Assembly (NCBI GenBank): GCA_002695185.1
Contig: NZOF01000077.1
Coordinates: forward strand, 4,137-68,136
Origin: Erythrobacter sp.
GTDB lineage: Bacteria > Pseudomonadota > Alphaproteobacteria > Sphingomonadales > Sphingomonadaceae
DNA: 64,000 nt
Reading direction: 5' to 3'
Shown: piece by piece, positions 17,236 to 26,200 of the stretch
Layout of the letters: each line of letters begins with the position of its first letter
Position numbering within the stretch: the first letter of the stretch is position 1
The notes under the pieces: generated by a model
The model's input: only the letters and a program-made list of their open reading frames with translations
Told to the model about the DNA's origin: nothing
The model's database searches: none
Position numbers and translations under genes: made by a program

Positions 17236-17769
17236 ATGAGGACCGCCATTCTTGTTGCTGCAGTCCTGGGCGTGAGCGCCTGTGCAGAGCCGATCGAAGA
17301 CCGCGATGCAGCGGATACCGAACCACTGGCGCCGGCCACAAATGTGCCGGCGATAACGCCAAGGGTGGCGCTGGTACCCGGAGTGATCGACGACAATCTG
17401 CGACGCGAACGCAATCTGATGGGTGAACTGGGCTGCGTCTTCCGCCGCGGTCAGGAAACCCTGTTCGCGGCCGTCGCCAATTCGGCAAATATCGAAAGCG
17501 CCGAAGGCCTTGTCGTTATCGACGGGCAACCCATTGAAGTCGAGATGGACGGTTCGGGCGGATACAACTCGCTCCAGTCCGCCGCCAGCTTCACCGGAGA
17601 AAATGGCATCGAAGTCGAGATTGCCGTGTCCGAAGAAGCGGAAATTCGCGAAACGCCTGCCCCGGCAACCGGGCCCGCACCGATGGAAGCCACCATGACG
17701 CTATCGCGCGACGGGCAGGAGGTTTCCGTGGAAGGGCGCTATGAATGCGGCCAGCAGCCAGACGCCTGA
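17236..17769 (+). CDS. Lipoprotein, unknown function
   Basis: 177-residue secreted lipoprotein. Signal peptide MRTAILVAAVLGV with lipobox VSAC and acylated Cys16. The mature part has two further cysteines (in LGCVFR and YECGQQ) that could form a disulfide across a beta-rich domain. A proline/alanine linker precedes the C-terminal strand. The ATG at 17236 has AAGGAG 6 bases upstream; a longer in-frame start at 17092 lies inside the phospholipase gene and is rejected. I do not recognise the family. It converges on dnaB with one base between. Confidence 0.78.
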   Translation: MRTAILVAAVLGVSACAEPIEDRDAADTEPLAPATNVPAITPRVALVPGVIDDNLRRERNLMGELGCVFRRGQETLFAAVANSANIESAEGLVVIDGQPIEVEMDGSGGYNSLQSAASFTGENGIEVEIAVSEEAEIRETPAPATGPAPMEATMTLSRDGQEVSVEGRYECGQQPDA

Positions 17770-17770
17770 G

Positions 17771-19297
17771 CTATTCGTAATCGTCTTCGTAACCTCCGCG
17801 CATCTCGGGTGAGCTGAATTTTGTAAACTCACTCTGGAACAGCAGCGGGACGTTGCCGGTCGAACCATGACGTTGCTTGGCCACGATCAAGGTGGCGCGG
17901 TTTACCAGTTCGAGATGGCGCGCTTCCCAGTCGGCATATTTCATGCGGACTTCCTCGCTGCTGGTTTCGTCCGGCGTGTCGGGCTTCAGGGCGTTGTGAT
18001 AATATTCGCCGCGGAAGATGAACCAGACCATGTCGGCGTCCTGCTCGATCGAGCCGGATTCGCGCAGGTCGGAAAGCTGCGGGCGCTTGTCTTCGCGCTG
18101 TTCCACCGCACGGCTGAGCTGGGACAGCGCGATGACCGGGACATGCAGTTCCTTGGCCAGCGTCTTCAGGCCACGGCTGATTTCCGAGATTTCATTCACG
18201 CGATTGTCGTTCGCGCGGCCCGAGCCCTGTAGCAGCTGAAGGTAGTCGACGATGACCAGCCCGATATCGTGCCGGCGCTTCAACCGGCGCGCGCGGGTGC
18301 GCAGGGCGCCGATGGTCAGGCCCGGCGTGTCGTCGATATAGAGCGGCAGTTCGTTCAGTTCCTGGCTGGCAAATGACAGGCGCTGGAACTCTTCCTTGCT
18401 CAGCCGACCCGAGCGCAGCTTTTCCGACGAAATTTCCGCCGTCTCCGCCAGAATACGCGTGGCCAACTGGTCGGCGCTCATTTCCAGACTGAAGAATGCA
18501 GTCGCCGCGCCGGGGCTTTCGCTCGTGTCGATACCGATTTTGTGATCGTCCATCAGCCGGCGTGCGGCGTTGAACGCGATATTGGTGGCCAGCGAGGTCT
18601 TGCCCATACCGGGACGCCCGGCGAGGATGATAAGGTCGGAATTGTGCAGGCCGCTGGTCTTGTCGTTGACCGTTTCGAGGCCGGTAGTCTTGCCTGAAAA
18701 CTTGCCGCCAGAATTGATCGCGGCTTCGACCATCTTCAGCGCGCCGAGCGCGGCGGTGCGGAAGTCCTGCGCTTCGCTGCCGGTCGTCGCCCCTTCGGCA
18801 ACCTTGTAGAGATCGGCTTCGGCCTTGCTGATCTGGTCCATCGGCGCGACTTCGTCCGACGTGTCGAGCGCGCTTTCAACCAGATTGCGGCCCACGGTGA
18901 CCAGTTCGCGCAGCAGCGCGAGATCGTAGATTTGTTCGGCCAGCTTTCCGGTGGCAAGCAGACCCTGCCCATCGGCGGTCAGCTGGGCGAGATAGGTCAC
19001 GCCGCCCAGCTGCTTGAGTGCCTCGTCGCTTTCGAAATAGGGCTTGAGCGTTACCGGCGTGGCGACCGAATTGCGGTCGATCAGTTTGTGAATGCGCTCG
19101 TAGATGCGCTGATGCACGGGCTCAAAGAAATGATGCGGCTGCAGCGGGGTATTGAGTTCCTGAACCACCTGATTGTCGATCAGTACTGCGCCCAGGAAAG
19201 CCGCTTCGGCCTCCACATTGCTGGGCAGGGTCTGGCCCTGTTTCTGGTTTTCCGCAGTCGAATCAGTTGCGGGGAAGAGAAGGTCAATGTCGGCCAT
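17771..19297 (-). CDS. dnaB: Replicative DNA helicase DnaB
   Basis: 508-residue hexameric 5'-3' replicative helicase. The N-terminal DnaB domain begins at LPSNVEAEAAFLGAVLID. Walker A is GRPGMGKT at 227-234, Walker B is LVIVDYLQLL, followed by SRGLKTLAKELHVPVIALSQLSR and the arginine region QREDKRPQLSDLRESGSIEQDAD. I start it at the ATG at 19297 (MADIDLLFP); the frame extends to 19444, but those 49 residues overlap the divergent gene and are unlike the family. No intein is present. Confidence 0.98.
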   Translation of the reverse strand: MADIDLLFPATDSTAENQKQGQTLPSNVEAEAAFLGAVLIDNQVVQELNTPLQPHHFFEPVHQRIYERIHKLIDRNSVATPVTLKPYFESDEALKQLGGVTYLAQLTADGQGLLATGKLAEQIYDLALLRELVTVGRNLVESALDTSDEVAPMDQISKAEADLYKVAEGATTGSEAQDFRTAALGALKMVEAAINSGGKFSGKTTGLETVNDKTSGLHNSDLIILAGRPGMGKTSLATNIAFNAARRLMDDHKIGIDTSESPGAATAFFSLEMSADQLATRILAETAEISSEKLRSGRLSKEEFQRLSFASQELNELPLYIDDTPGLTIGALRTRARRLKRRHDIGLVIVDYLQLLQGSGRANDNRVNEISEISRGLKTLAKELHVPVIALSQLSRAVEQREDKRPQLSDLRESGSIEQDADMVWFIFRGEYYHNALKPDTPDETSSEEVRMKYADWEARHLELVNRATLIVAKQRHGSTGNVPLLFQSEFTKFSSPEMRGGYEDDYE

Positions 19298-19431
19298 GGC
19301 GATGGTTATGAAGCAAATGCCGAGGTGTTTGAACCGCCTTGGAATTTGTTGATGCGGACAGCCCTGTGGATGGATCGGCCAAAGTTCGACCTTGCCCCGC
19401 TTGACCGCAGTTGCGAAAGCGGGGGCGCAAT

Positions 19432-19935
19432 ATGAGCGATTCATCCACCCCTGCCGGCGATCAGCGCATCGCCAAGATCGACCTCGACGAGGAAACGATC
19501 ATTTGGCGTAATGCCGATATCGAGCAGGAACGGCGCATCGCCATCTTCGATCTGATCGAAGAAAACAGCTTCAAACCGGTGCGCGCGGCCGAGCGCGGCG
19601 CGAGCGGCCCTTATCACCTGACACTGGCGGTCCGCGATGGCCGATTGCTGATGACAGTCGCGGATGCGGAAGACCAGCTGGTGGAAGAACTCCTGCTCGG
19701 TCTTGCGCGATTCCGCCGTCCGATCCGCGAATACTTCGCCATCTGCGACAGCTATTATCAGGCAATTCGCAAGGCGACGGCGGGCGAGATAGAGACGATC
19801 GACATGGCCCGGCGCGGCGTCCACAACCGCGCAGCCGAACTTCTACTGGAACGGCTGGAAGGCAAGATCGAAACCGATTTCGCCACCGCGCGGCGTCTCT
19901 TCACGCTTATCTGCGTCCTGCATATCAAGGGCTGA
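19432..19935 (+). CDS. UPF0262 family protein
   Basis: 167-residue member of UPF0262, a family found almost only in alphaproteobacteria with no known activity. Typical blocks are seen: RIAKIDLDEETIIWRNADIEQERRIAIFDLIEEN, then GPYHLTLAVRDGRL, RFRRPIREYFAICDSYYQAI and a basic GVHNRAAELL helix. There is no membrane segment. I chose the ATG at 19432 (MSDSSTP); an ATG seven codons earlier gives an atypical basic leader. It is divergent from dnaB. A GH25-like gene follows 6 bases later, so they are probably co-transcribed, as in related genomes that pair UPF0262 with small neighbours. Confidence 0.88.
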   Translation: MSDSSTPAGDQRIAKIDLDEETIIWRNADIEQERRIAIFDLIEENSFKPVRAAERGASGPYHLTLAVRDGRLLMTVADAEDQLVEELLLGLARFRRPIREYFAICDSYYQAIRKATAGEIETIDMARRGVHNRAAELLLERLEGKIETDFATARRLFTLICVLHIKG

Positions 19936-19941
19936 CCGGAG

Positions 19942-20646
19942 ATGGCTAAGCGAAAGAAAGGCCGGATCGGCCTCCTGTTCAAGCTGCTCCTCGTGCTCGC
20001 GCTGCTGGGCGCCGGAGCGTGGCTGTATTTTCAGCACGAACGCAGTGGCTGGCGACCCACTGACGAAGAGTATTCCGACCAAGGTGCATTGGTCGGCGAG
20101 AGCGACGGGGCCGTGGATTTTGAGGTGTTGAAGGGGCTGGGCGCCAGCTTCGTCTACCTCGAAGCCAGTCGCGGGGCGCGCGGCAAGGATGCAAACTTCT
20201 CCCGCAACCTGGAAGCGGCGCGCGAAGCCGGGCTGCAGGTTGGCGCCGTGCATCTGTTCGATCCGTGCGAGACGGCCGACGGGCAATCCGCCAATTACGT
20301 CACCATCGTCCCGCGAGATGCGGACCTCCTGCCGCCCACGATCCGCCTGTCGCGCCTGGCCGACGACTGCCCCGAACGGGTTTCCGATGCCGCCGTGCAG
20401 AGCGAATTGCTGACTCTGGTGAACCAGATCGAAGCGCATACCGAAGCGCCGGTCGTTCTCGCGCCGAGCGAGCAGTTCGAGGATCGCTATCGTCCCGCGC
20501 GCCGGCTCGAGCGATCGCTGTGGCTGGATGGAGATATGGAAGAGCCCGTCTATGCCGGGCGGCCCTGGACCGTCTGGACCGCGAATTCCGCTTACGTTAG
20601 CCCGGCGGCCGAGAAGCCCTTGCGCTGGCTGGTCGTACGCCCATAG
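19942..20646 (+). CDS. Membrane-anchored GH25 lysozyme-like protein, catalytic acids missing
   Basis: 234-residue protein. A basic MAKRKKGR leader and one transmembrane segment (about 9-30) anchor a periplasmic domain with GH25 lysozyme layout: DFEVLKGLGASFVYLEASRG, NFSRNLEAAREAGLQVGAVHLF, a later RSLWLDG, and PWTVWTANS. In active GH25 enzymes the first strand reads xIDVS and the fourth ends PPVLDxE. Here they read GALVGESDG and PPTIRLSR, so the catalytic Asp/Glu residues are absent. I infer a sugar-binding pseudoenzyme or a divergent fold. It lies 6 bases after the UPF0262 gene and 9 before cdd. Confidence 0.75.
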   Translation: MAKRKKGRIGLLFKLLLVLALLGAGAWLYFQHERSGWRPTDEEYSDQGALVGESDGAVDFEVLKGLGASFVYLEASRGARGKDANFSRNLEAAREAGLQVGAVHLFDPCETADGQSANYVTIVPRDADLLPPTIRLSRLADDCPERVSDAAVQSELLTLVNQIEAHTEAPVVLAPSEQFEDRYRPARRLERSLWLDGDMEEPVYAGRPWTVWTANSAYVSPAAEKPLRWLVVRP

Positions 20647-20655
20647 AGCCTGCTT

Positions 20656-21072
20656 ATGACCGATGAAGATCTGATCGCCGTTGCCCGCGAGGCTGCCGAA
20701 AATTCGTACTCGCCCTATTCCGGCTTCGCCGTGGGCAGCGCGCTGCTCTTCGCCGATGGCAGCGTGGTAACCGGCACCAATATCGAGAATGCGAGCTATG
20801 GCCTCGCGCTGTGTGCCGAAACGGTGGCAATCTCCAAAGCCATGGCCGATGGCGTGCGCGGCGGGCTGGAAATGGTTGCCGTTACCGGACCAGTGGACAA
20901 GGGCGGCGGTGCGCCGATCACGCCATGTGGCCGTTGTCGGCAAGTGCTGAACGAACTGGCGCAGCTTGGCGGGACCGATCCGCTCATCCTGTGCGTGGGC
21001 GCGGACGAAACACAGCGGGTCAGGCTGAGCGAATTGCTGCCCCACGCCTTCGGCCCGGCGAGCCTGGACTAA
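20656..21072 (+). CDS. cdd: Cytidine deaminase
   Basis: 138-residue homotetramer-type cytidine deaminase of pyrimidine salvage (cytidine to uridine). Zinc motif C53-A-E55 and P90-C91-G-R-C94 are intact, with FAVGSALLFADG and GTNIENASYGL substrate blocks. Length is normal. The ATG follows the GH25-like stop by about 9 bases. A TGC-TTATG spacer gives a weak ribosome site, so translation may depend on the upstream gene. Confidence 0.95.
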   Translation: MTDEDLIAVAREAAENSYSPYSGFAVGSALLFADGSVVTGTNIENASYGLALCAETVAISKAMADGVRGGLEMVAVTGPVDKGGGAPITPCGRCRQVLNELAQLGGTDPLILCVGADETQRVRLSELLPHAFGPASLD

Positions 21073-21101
21073 GCCTTCCTTTACCATCCATGTTTAGGAA
21101 G

Positions 21102-21128
21102 CTCCGGGTGCATTTGGGCACCTCGGAG
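21102..21128 (+). other. Hairpin covering the ribosome site of a 57-residue gene
   Basis: CTCCGGGTGC (21102-21111) pairs with GCACC-T-CGGAG (21118-21128), ten pairs with one bulged T and a six-base loop. The right arm is the Shine-Dalgarno GGAG (21125-21128) of the following ORF, so the site would be closed when folded. Confidence 0.55.
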
Positions 21129-21136
21129 AGCAGACC

Positions 21137-21310
21137 ATGAAATTCGTCCACCTTGAATCGCGCGGCGGCAACTACATGGTCGTCGCCAGCAATGTTGCCT
21201 GGCTGCGGATCGGCGAGAACGGCCAGACACTGGTCGGCATTGTCGGCGGACAGCCCTTGCTGGTTACCGGAACTCCCGAAGCGGTTGCGGCCAAACTGAT
21301 GGCGGACTGA
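21137..21310 (+). CDS. 57-residue conserved-looking small protein
   Basis: Short protein of 57 residues: MKFVHLESRGGNYMVVASN followed by VAWLRIGENGQT, LVGIVGGQPLLVTGTP and EAVAAKLMAD. It reads as four or five beta strands and a terminal helix. The layout (G-x-Y-x-V ... V-x-W-L ... G-T-P-E-x-V) resembles small FlbD-like proteins, a loose comparison. No membrane segment. The ATG has GGAG 8 bases upstream, inside a hairpin. It is in the same direction as cdd, 64 bases downstream, and before the carboxypeptidase gene. Confidence 0.7.
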   Translation: MKFVHLESRGGNYMVVASNVAWLRIGENGQTLVGIVGGQPLLVTGTPEAVAAKLMAD

Positions 21311-21375
21311 TCCCGGCGAGCGGCCCCGGTTCAGTGCGCTAGCCCTTCTGCTCGCGCCTCGCTAGAGATCGCTGG

Positions 21376-22380
21376 ATGATCGACCGGCGAACCGCTCTTG
21401 GGACATTGGCAGGTGCGCCGCTAGCTCTTGCATTCCCTCTGTCTGCGGCTGCACGGGGCGGGAAGCTGGCTCGACGGATCTCGCTTGGGGATACGGTGGG
21501 TCTCGTCGCTCCGGCCAGCGCGGTCTCGCAGGGTGCGATTGCGGCGAGCCAGCACACGATCCGCGGCATGGGCCTCGTTCCCAAATTGGGTGCCAATGTG
21601 GCGCGCACCGACGGCTATCTCGCCGGAACCGATGCGCAGCGCGCCGCCGATCTCAATGCCATGTTCGCAGACGAGGACGTCGCCGCCATCTTCGCACTTC
21701 GCGGCGGGTGGGGCGGGGCGCGCCTGCTGGAATTGCTCGACTGGGAGATGATCCGCCGCAATCCGAAGCTCGTCATCGGCTATAGCGACATCACCTCGCT
21801 TCATCTCGCGATTGCCGCGCGCGCCGGTTTCCCCACGATCCACGCGCCCAATGCGAGCAATTCGTGGCCCGCAGCCAGCTGGGAAAGCCTGTGGCGTCTT
21901 GCCTTTACCGGTGATACGCCGGTGCTGGATATGGGGGAGCGCGGGTCATCGGCGCGCACCATCACTCCGGGGCGGGCGAAGGGGAAATTGCTGGGCGGCA
22001 ATCTGACCGTGCTGTCCACGCTGATGGGGACCCCGTGGGTGCCCGATTTCGATGGCGCGATCCTGTTTCTGGAGGATGTGAACGAAGCGGAATACCGCAT
22101 CGACCGGATGCTCCAGCAGCTGGAACTCGCAGGCGTGCTCAAGAAATTGTCCGGCGTTATCTTCGGCAGCTGCCGCAGCTGCGCGTCCGATGATCCGGGC
22201 TATGCCGGCCTCACACTGGACACCGTGCTCGACCAGCATCTGAAACCGCTGGGCATTCCCGCATTCACGGGCGCCAATATCGGCCACCACCGGGGACAGT
22301 TGAGCCTGCCCCACGGCGGTGAAGTGGAAATGGACAGTGACGCGCGCACGATCAGGCTGATAAGCCCCATCGTGCGCTAA
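21376..22380 (+). CDS. LD-carboxypeptidase (peptidase S66), exported
   Basis: 334-residue S66 serine peptidase that removes the terminal D-Ala from tetrapeptides of murein, used in cell-wall recycling. Catalytic set: S137 in GYSDIT, E233 in FLEDVNE and a His in GHHRGQLSLPHGG (304-305). The N terminus DRRTALGTLAGAPLALAFPLSAAARG looks like a twin-arginine-type signal, so it is probably periplasmic, unlike cytoplasmic LdcA of E. coli. GASASN-like substrate loop GWGGARLLELLDW is present. It stands next to the M14 peptidase gene, convergent, 6 bases apart. Confidence 0.9.
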   Translation: MIDRRTALGTLAGAPLALAFPLSAAARGGKLARRISLGDTVGLVAPASAVSQGAIAASQHTIRGMGLVPKLGANVARTDGYLAGTDAQRAADLNAMFADEDVAAIFALRGGWGGARLLELLDWEMIRRNPKLVIGYSDITSLHLAIAARAGFPTIHAPNASNSWPAASWESLWRLAFTGDTPVLDMGERGSSARTITPGRAKGKLLGGNLTVLSTLMGTPWVPDFDGAILFLEDVNEAEYRIDRMLQQLELAGVLKKLSGVIFGSCRSCASDDPGYAGLTLDTVLDQHLKPLGIPAFTGANIGHHRGQLSLPHGGEVEMDSDARTIRLISPIVR

Positions 22381-22386
22381 GGCGCG

Positions 22387-23526
22387 TCAGACGCCCTCGT
22401 TCTCCAGGAATTCGACTAGCGAGGCGAGGCAGTCGCGCGCCAGCATCTTGCACCGTTCGGGGCTCCATCCCTGTTCGGGCTCGGGATCGGCCTTATTGTC
22501 CTTGTAAGGCATTTCCAGTGTCATCGAAGTCGCGCCGAAACGTTCGGCCACCTGATTGGTGCTCATGGACAGATTGGCCTTGCCCGGGGCAGACTTCACG
22601 TAACCCAGTTCGGTCTGGAAGTCGGTCGTCCGCCGGTCGAGGATGCGTTCGTAGCTGTAATACCGTTCGCCCTGCTCGTCGGTCCAGGAAGGGATGCCTT
22701 CGAAACCGGCAAGGAAGCTTACAGGAATCGCCTCGTCTCCATGGACGTCCATCGCGAAGTCAACGCCGGTCTTGTCCATATGGTTGCGGATGGCGAGCAC
22801 TTCGGGGCTGCGCTCTGCGCTGGGGTTTTCCCATTCGCGGTTGAGGTTGGCGCCCGCTGCATTGACGCGCAGATTGCCGCGCCTCGATCCATCGGGATTG
22901 CAGTTCGGGACGATGTGCAGGCGGCACTTCTGGCGCAGGCGGCGGCCGACGCTGTCTGCTGGATCGGTCAGCACTTCGAGCGCGCCTTCCATCCACCATT
23001 CGGCCTGCGTTTCACCCGGATGCTGGCGGGCATAGAGCCACACGTTGAACGAACCTTCGCCCATTTCGAGGCAATCGATCGGCTGGCCGTCGAGGGTGGT
23101 GCCAAGATGCACGTGGTCCACGCCTTCCGAAGCGGCTGCCTCGGCGACGAGATCGAAATGCCGCTCCATCGAATAGGGCGCGAAATACGCGAAATAGGCA
23201 ATGTCGCTGGCCGGGGTGTAGCGGATGGTCAGCGTGCCGCCTTCTTCATCCTTGTCATAGGATGATGCGGCGCGGCCCCAGTAATCGCGATCTTCCGACA
23301 CGCAGGCGTCGTAATCGGGCCAGCCATCGGGATAGGCGCTGTCGGATAGCTGGGTGATCTTGAGCACCAGTTCGCGACCCTTCGCGCCGGCGACGCGGAA
23401 GTGGAACCACTGTTTGAATTCGCTGTTCGTGTCCTGCGGAATGGCCAGCCGCGCCGTTGCGCCGTCCACGGAAAGGACGTCGATATTGCCACTGTCAAAT
23501 GCGGAATCGATCCGGATATCGCTCAC
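22387..23526 (-). CDS. M14 family zinc carboxypeptidase, cytosolic (CCP-like)
   Basis: 379-residue protein with a bacterial CCP-type (M14B/D) layout. An N-terminal beta sandwich (residues 1-125; [14 protein letters not shown]) is followed by a peptidase domain with the zinc motif HPGETQAEW (H..E), [13 protein letters not shown] and NLNREWENP, a third ligand in MDVHGDE, and a late catalytic Glu in [10 protein letters not shown]. No signal peptide. Family members trim C-terminal acidic residues or other peptides; the substrate is unknown here. It overlaps the upstream DUF4136 lipoprotein gene by 4 bases, so the two form a coupled pair on the minus strand. Confidence 0.88.
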   Translation of the reverse strand: MSDIRIDSAFDSGNIDVLSVDGATARLAIPQDTNSEFKQWFHFRVAGAKGRELVLKITQLSDSAYPDGWPDYDACVSEDRDYWGRAASSYDKDEEGGTLTIRYTPASDIAYFAYFAPYSMERHFDLVAEAAASEGVDHVHLGTTLDGQPIDCLEMGEGSFNVWLYARQHPGETQAEWWMEGALEVLTDPADSVGRRLRQKCRLHIVPNCNPDGSRRGNLRVNAAGANLNREWENPSAERSPEVLAIRNHMDKTGVDFAMDVHGDEAIPVSFLAGFEGIPSWTDEQGERYYSYERILDRRTTDFQTELGYVKSAPGKANLSMSTNQVAERFGATSMTLEMPYKDNKADPEPEQGWSPERCKMLARDCLASLVEFLENEGV

Positions 23527-24128
23527 TCGGAAACCTCTACTTTAATTGTCTCGCCATTATTGCCGGGAAATTCGCTGAACAGCGCGGCGGCGAGTGTCTG
23601 TGCGTTGGCCTCGCTTTGCGCAAGGGGCGAATTGTCCGCCACGCGGAATTCGGCCCGGCCCTCCCACAGGGCCTCGCCGCTTGCCGCATCGCGAATGGTT
23701 ACTGCGAGTTCGGTGCCGACCTTGTCGCGCGCACCGCCGCCCAGATTGATGCCGAGGCCGAGCCCCACGCCCGATCCATAGGATCCGGTGCGCCCGCCTA
23801 CGCCGACACTGACCGGAGAGCGCCTGCCTTCGGCGCTCATCACGTAGCGATCGACCGAGACCGAGGCCACCTGGCGGGCCGAGGCGCGGGCGGTTTCGGA
23901 ATAGCCGAGCGAGGAAAGTTCGCGCGCGATGGCGGATTTATAGGGCATCAGCGCAAGGCTGTCGGCATCCTGTCCGGGGGCGCTTTCAACGAAGATCGTG
24001 CCCTGGCCCAGGGTCGCCGCGCGTTCGGGGGCCACGAAGCGGGTCACCTCGACCGGGCCGGGCGCGGTCGCGCAGGCGGACAGCGAAAGCGCGGCGAAAC
24101 CGGTAAACAGGAGGACTGTGTTCTTCAT
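23523..24128 (-). CDS. DUF4136-type lipoprotein
   Basis: 201-residue lipoprotein. Signal [19 protein letters not shown] with Cys19 as the acylation site. The mature part follows the DUF4136 pattern: a strand rich in [23 protein letters not shown], a VSVDRYVM strand, then a glycine-rich [24 protein letters not shown] tract (about 108-131) and [19 protein letters not shown]. It is likely anchored to the outer membrane. The stop overlaps the M14 gene start (ATGA), so translation is coupled. Function unknown. Confidence 0.82.
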   Translation of the reverse strand: MKNTVLLFTGFAALSLSACATAPGPVEVTRFVAPERAATLGQGTIFVESAPGQDADSLALMPYKSAIARELSSLGYSETARASARQVASVSVDRYVMSAEGRRSPVSVGVGGRTGSYGSGVGLGLGINLGGGARDKVGTELAVTIRDAASGEALWEGRAEFRVADNSPLAQSEANAQTLAAALFSEFPGNNGETIKVEVSE

Positions 24129-24261
24129 GGTACGACCTTTCAGGCGGGCGGAGACGGTGGATACAGGGGGACAACGCCCCAGCAGCGCCTATGCTCCAGC
24201 CTGCATGAGGGGAGGCCCTTAGCCGATTGCCCTTACCAAATCGTATGCTAGTCCCACGCCC

Positions 24262-25275
24262 ATGAATAATGCGAACAAAGTGCCGGTGCTGGTTACCGGA
24301 GGCGCCGGATATATCGGCAGTCATGCAGTGCTGGCGCTGAAGGATGCCGGCTGGCCGGTGGCGGTGATCGACAATCTTTCGACCGGCTTCGAATTCGCCG
24401 TGCCGGAGGGGGTGCCGCTCTATCGCGGCGATATTGCGGATAGCGCATTGTTGGCCCGCATTTTCGCCGAGCAGGGCACGAAGGCGATAATGCATTTCGC
24501 AGGCTCTATCGTGGTGCCCGAATCGGTCGAACAGCCGCTCCGCTATTACGAGAACAATACGGTGAAGAGCCGCGCGCTGATCGAGGCGGCCGTTGCAGGC
24601 GGGGTGGATCATTTCATCTTCTCGTCCACGGCCGCGACCTATGGCGTGCCGGAAACTTCGCCGGTGACGGAAGATTCGCCCAAGAGCCCGATCAATCCCT
24701 ACGGCTGGTCGAAGCTGATGACCGAACAGATGCTGGCCGATGCCGCTGCAGCGCATGGCTTCAACTTCTGCGCCTTGCGCTATTTCAACGTCGCGGGCGC
24801 GGACCCGCAGGCGCGCAGCGGGCAATCGACTGCCGGGGCGACCCATCTCATCAAGGTCGCCTGCGAGGCGGCAACCGGCAAGCGCGAGAGCGTGGCGGTC
24901 TTCGGCACCGATTACGACACGCCAGACGGAACGGGCGTGCGCGATTATATCCACGTCAGCGATCTGGCGAATGCACATGTGCTGGCGCTGGGGGCTCTGA
25001 TCGAGCAGCCGGAGCGCTCGCTCACCATGAATTGCGGCTATGGCAAGGGCTTCTCGGTGCTCGAAGTGCTCGATGCCGTGGACCGCGTGACCAATGCCAC
25101 TATAGAGCGGCGGATGGAGCCGCGCCGCGCTGGCGATCCGGCGGAACTGGTTTCGGACCCCGGCCGGATTCGCGCCACCCTGCCGTGGCAGCCGCAGCAT
25201 GATGATCTGAGCAAGATCATCGAACATGCGCTGCAGTGGGAACGCAGGCTGTCCGAAATTCGGGGAAGTGCTTGA
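24262..25275 (+). CDS. galE: UDP-glucose 4-epimerase
   Basis: 337-residue SDR epimerase that interconverts UDP-glucose and UDP-galactose (or the GlcNAc pair) for surface polysaccharide. NAD site GGAGYIGS (13-20); catalytic Y147-x3-K151 (YGWSK) with SSTAATYG; substrate block CALRYFNVAGADP; late RRAGDPAELVSDP. Length matches GalE. It is divergent from the DUF4136/M14 pair. A promoter for the following rpmJ overlaps the galE stop codon region. Confidence 0.93.
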   Translation: MNNANKVPVLVTGGAGYIGSHAVLALKDAGWPVAVIDNLSTGFEFAVPEGVPLYRGDIADSALLARIFAEQGTKAIMHFAGSIVVPESVEQPLRYYENNTVKSRALIEAAVAGGVDHFIFSSTAATYGVPETSPVTEDSPKSPINPYGWSKLMTEQMLADAAAAHGFNFCALRYFNVAGADPQARSGQSTAGATHLIKVACEAATGKRESVAVFGTDYDTPDGTGVRDYIHVSDLANAHVLALGALIEQPERSLTMNCGYGKGFSVLEVLDAVDRVTNATIERRMEPRRAGDPAELVSDPGRIRATLPWQPQHDDLSKIIEHALQWERRLSEIRGSA

Positions 25276-25300
25276 CCAGAATCACCCTTGTGGTTATCGG
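25272..25300 (+). promoter_or_regulatory. rpmJ promoter
   Basis: TTGACC (25272-25277), 17 bases, then TATCGG (25295-25300). It overlaps the galE stop codon. The same CTTGACC box with the same spacing occurs upstream of rpmH. Confidence 0.55.
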
Positions 25301-25316
25301 GCGCGCTTGAATTCGG

Positions 25317-25353
25317 CGCACCGGACCCTACTTCCGGTGCGTATTTATTTGAT
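25317..25353 (+). promoter_or_regulatory. rpmJ leader hairpin and TTTATTTGAT element
   Basis: CGCACCGG (25317-25324) pairs with CCGGTGCG (25334-25341), loop of nine. TATTTATTTGAT follows. The ten-base TTTATTTGAT (25344-25353) is repeated exactly in the rpmH leader (31984-31993), also after a hairpin. Confidence 0.5.
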
Positions 25354-25365
25354 CAGAGAGAACCG

Positions 25366-25491
25366 ATGAAGATCCGCAACAGCCTCAAGTCGCTCAAGAG
25401 CCGCCACCGCGATTGCCGCGTGATCCGTCGTCGCGGCCGCACCTATGTAATCAACAAGACCAACCGTCGCTTCAAGGCCCGCCAGGGCTAA
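25366..25491 (+). CDS. rpmJ: 50S ribosomal protein L36 (zinc-free type B)
   Basis: 41-residue L36: [19 protein letters not shown] followed by [22 protein letters not shown]. It has only one of the four zinc ligands of classical L36, so it is the C-minus (YkgO-like) form, which is the usual one in alphaproteobacteria. It is highly basic and acts at the large-subunit rRNA. The ATG at 25366 gives the full family N terminus; the longer frame from 25288 would cover the hairpin leader. Purine-rich GAGAGAA precedes the start. Confidence 0.95.
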   Translation: MKIRNSLKSLKSRHRDCRVIRRRGRTYVINKTNRRFKARQG

Positions 25492-25584
25492 GCTTCGGCT
25501 GCGCGGGCCTGCCCCGCGATTGTCTAACGATCGGCCCGGCTCCTTATGGGAGTGCGGGCCGAACGCATTTGGGAGGGATAGTGG

Positions 25585-26199
25585 ATGAAGCGAGAGCCGG
25601 TCGATGCCGTTGTCTTCGATGTGGGGCGGGTGCTCTATCACTGGGACATGCGCCATCTTTACGAGAAGATGACGAATGATCCGGCCCGGCTGGAGAAGAT
25701 CCTGGGCGAAGTCGTGACCGAGGAATGGCATTTCCTCCACGATGCCGGCCGTGCGCTGTCCGACATGGTGCTCGAACGGATCGCGCTCTTTCCCGACTAT
25801 ACGGCGGAAATCCGCGCCTATGCGACCCGCTTCAACGAAACGATTCCGGGACCGGTCGAGGGCAGCCACGAGCTGGTCGAACGGCTGCATGCGCGCAACG
25901 TCCCGCTGTTCGCGATTACCAATTTCGCCGCCGAGTTCTGGGCCGGGTTCCGTCCACGGCACAGCATCTTCGACCGTTTTCAGGAAATCGTCGTGTCGGG
26001 CGTCGAACGGATCGCCAAGCCCGATCCGGCGATCTTCGCGCTATCCGCCGAACGCTTCGGCCATGCGCCCGAGCGCATGCTGTTCATCGACGACAATGCG
26101 GCCAATGTGGAATCGGCGGCAAATTGCGGATGGCAGGTGCATCACTTCACCCGTGCCGACGAGCTGGAAGCCGACCTTGTCGAGCGCAGCCTGATCTAA
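25585..26199 (+). CDS. HAD-IA hydrolase, YihX-like
   Basis: 204-residue HAD-superfamily phosphatase. Motif 1 is FDVGRVLYHW with nucleophile D12; the second acid of DxD is Gly, which is normal for the YihX/epoxide-hydrolase-N branch. Motif 2 TNF (about 110), motif 3 K in ERIAKPDPAIF, motif 4 FIDDNAANVE. A helical cap lies at about 20-90. Family members dephosphorylate sugar phosphates or similar; substrate unknown. Start ATG follows GGGAGGGATAG. It ends just before a terminator shared with the CC_3452-type gene. Confidence 0.88.
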   Translation: MKREPVDAVVFDVGRVLYHWDMRHLYEKMTNDPARLEKILGEVVTEEWHFLHDAGRALSDMVLERIALFPDYTAEIRAYATRFNETIPGPVEGSHELVERLHARNVPLFAITNFAAEFWAGFRPRHSIFDRFQEIVVSGVERIAKPDPAIFALSAERFGHAPERMLFIDDNAANVESAANCGWQVHHFTRADELEADLVERSLI

Positions 26200-26200
26200 A

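Noticed and set aside
19298..19444. 49-residue N-terminal extension of DnaB
   Set aside because: It overlaps the start of the divergent UPF0262 gene; the DnaB family starts near MADIDLL.
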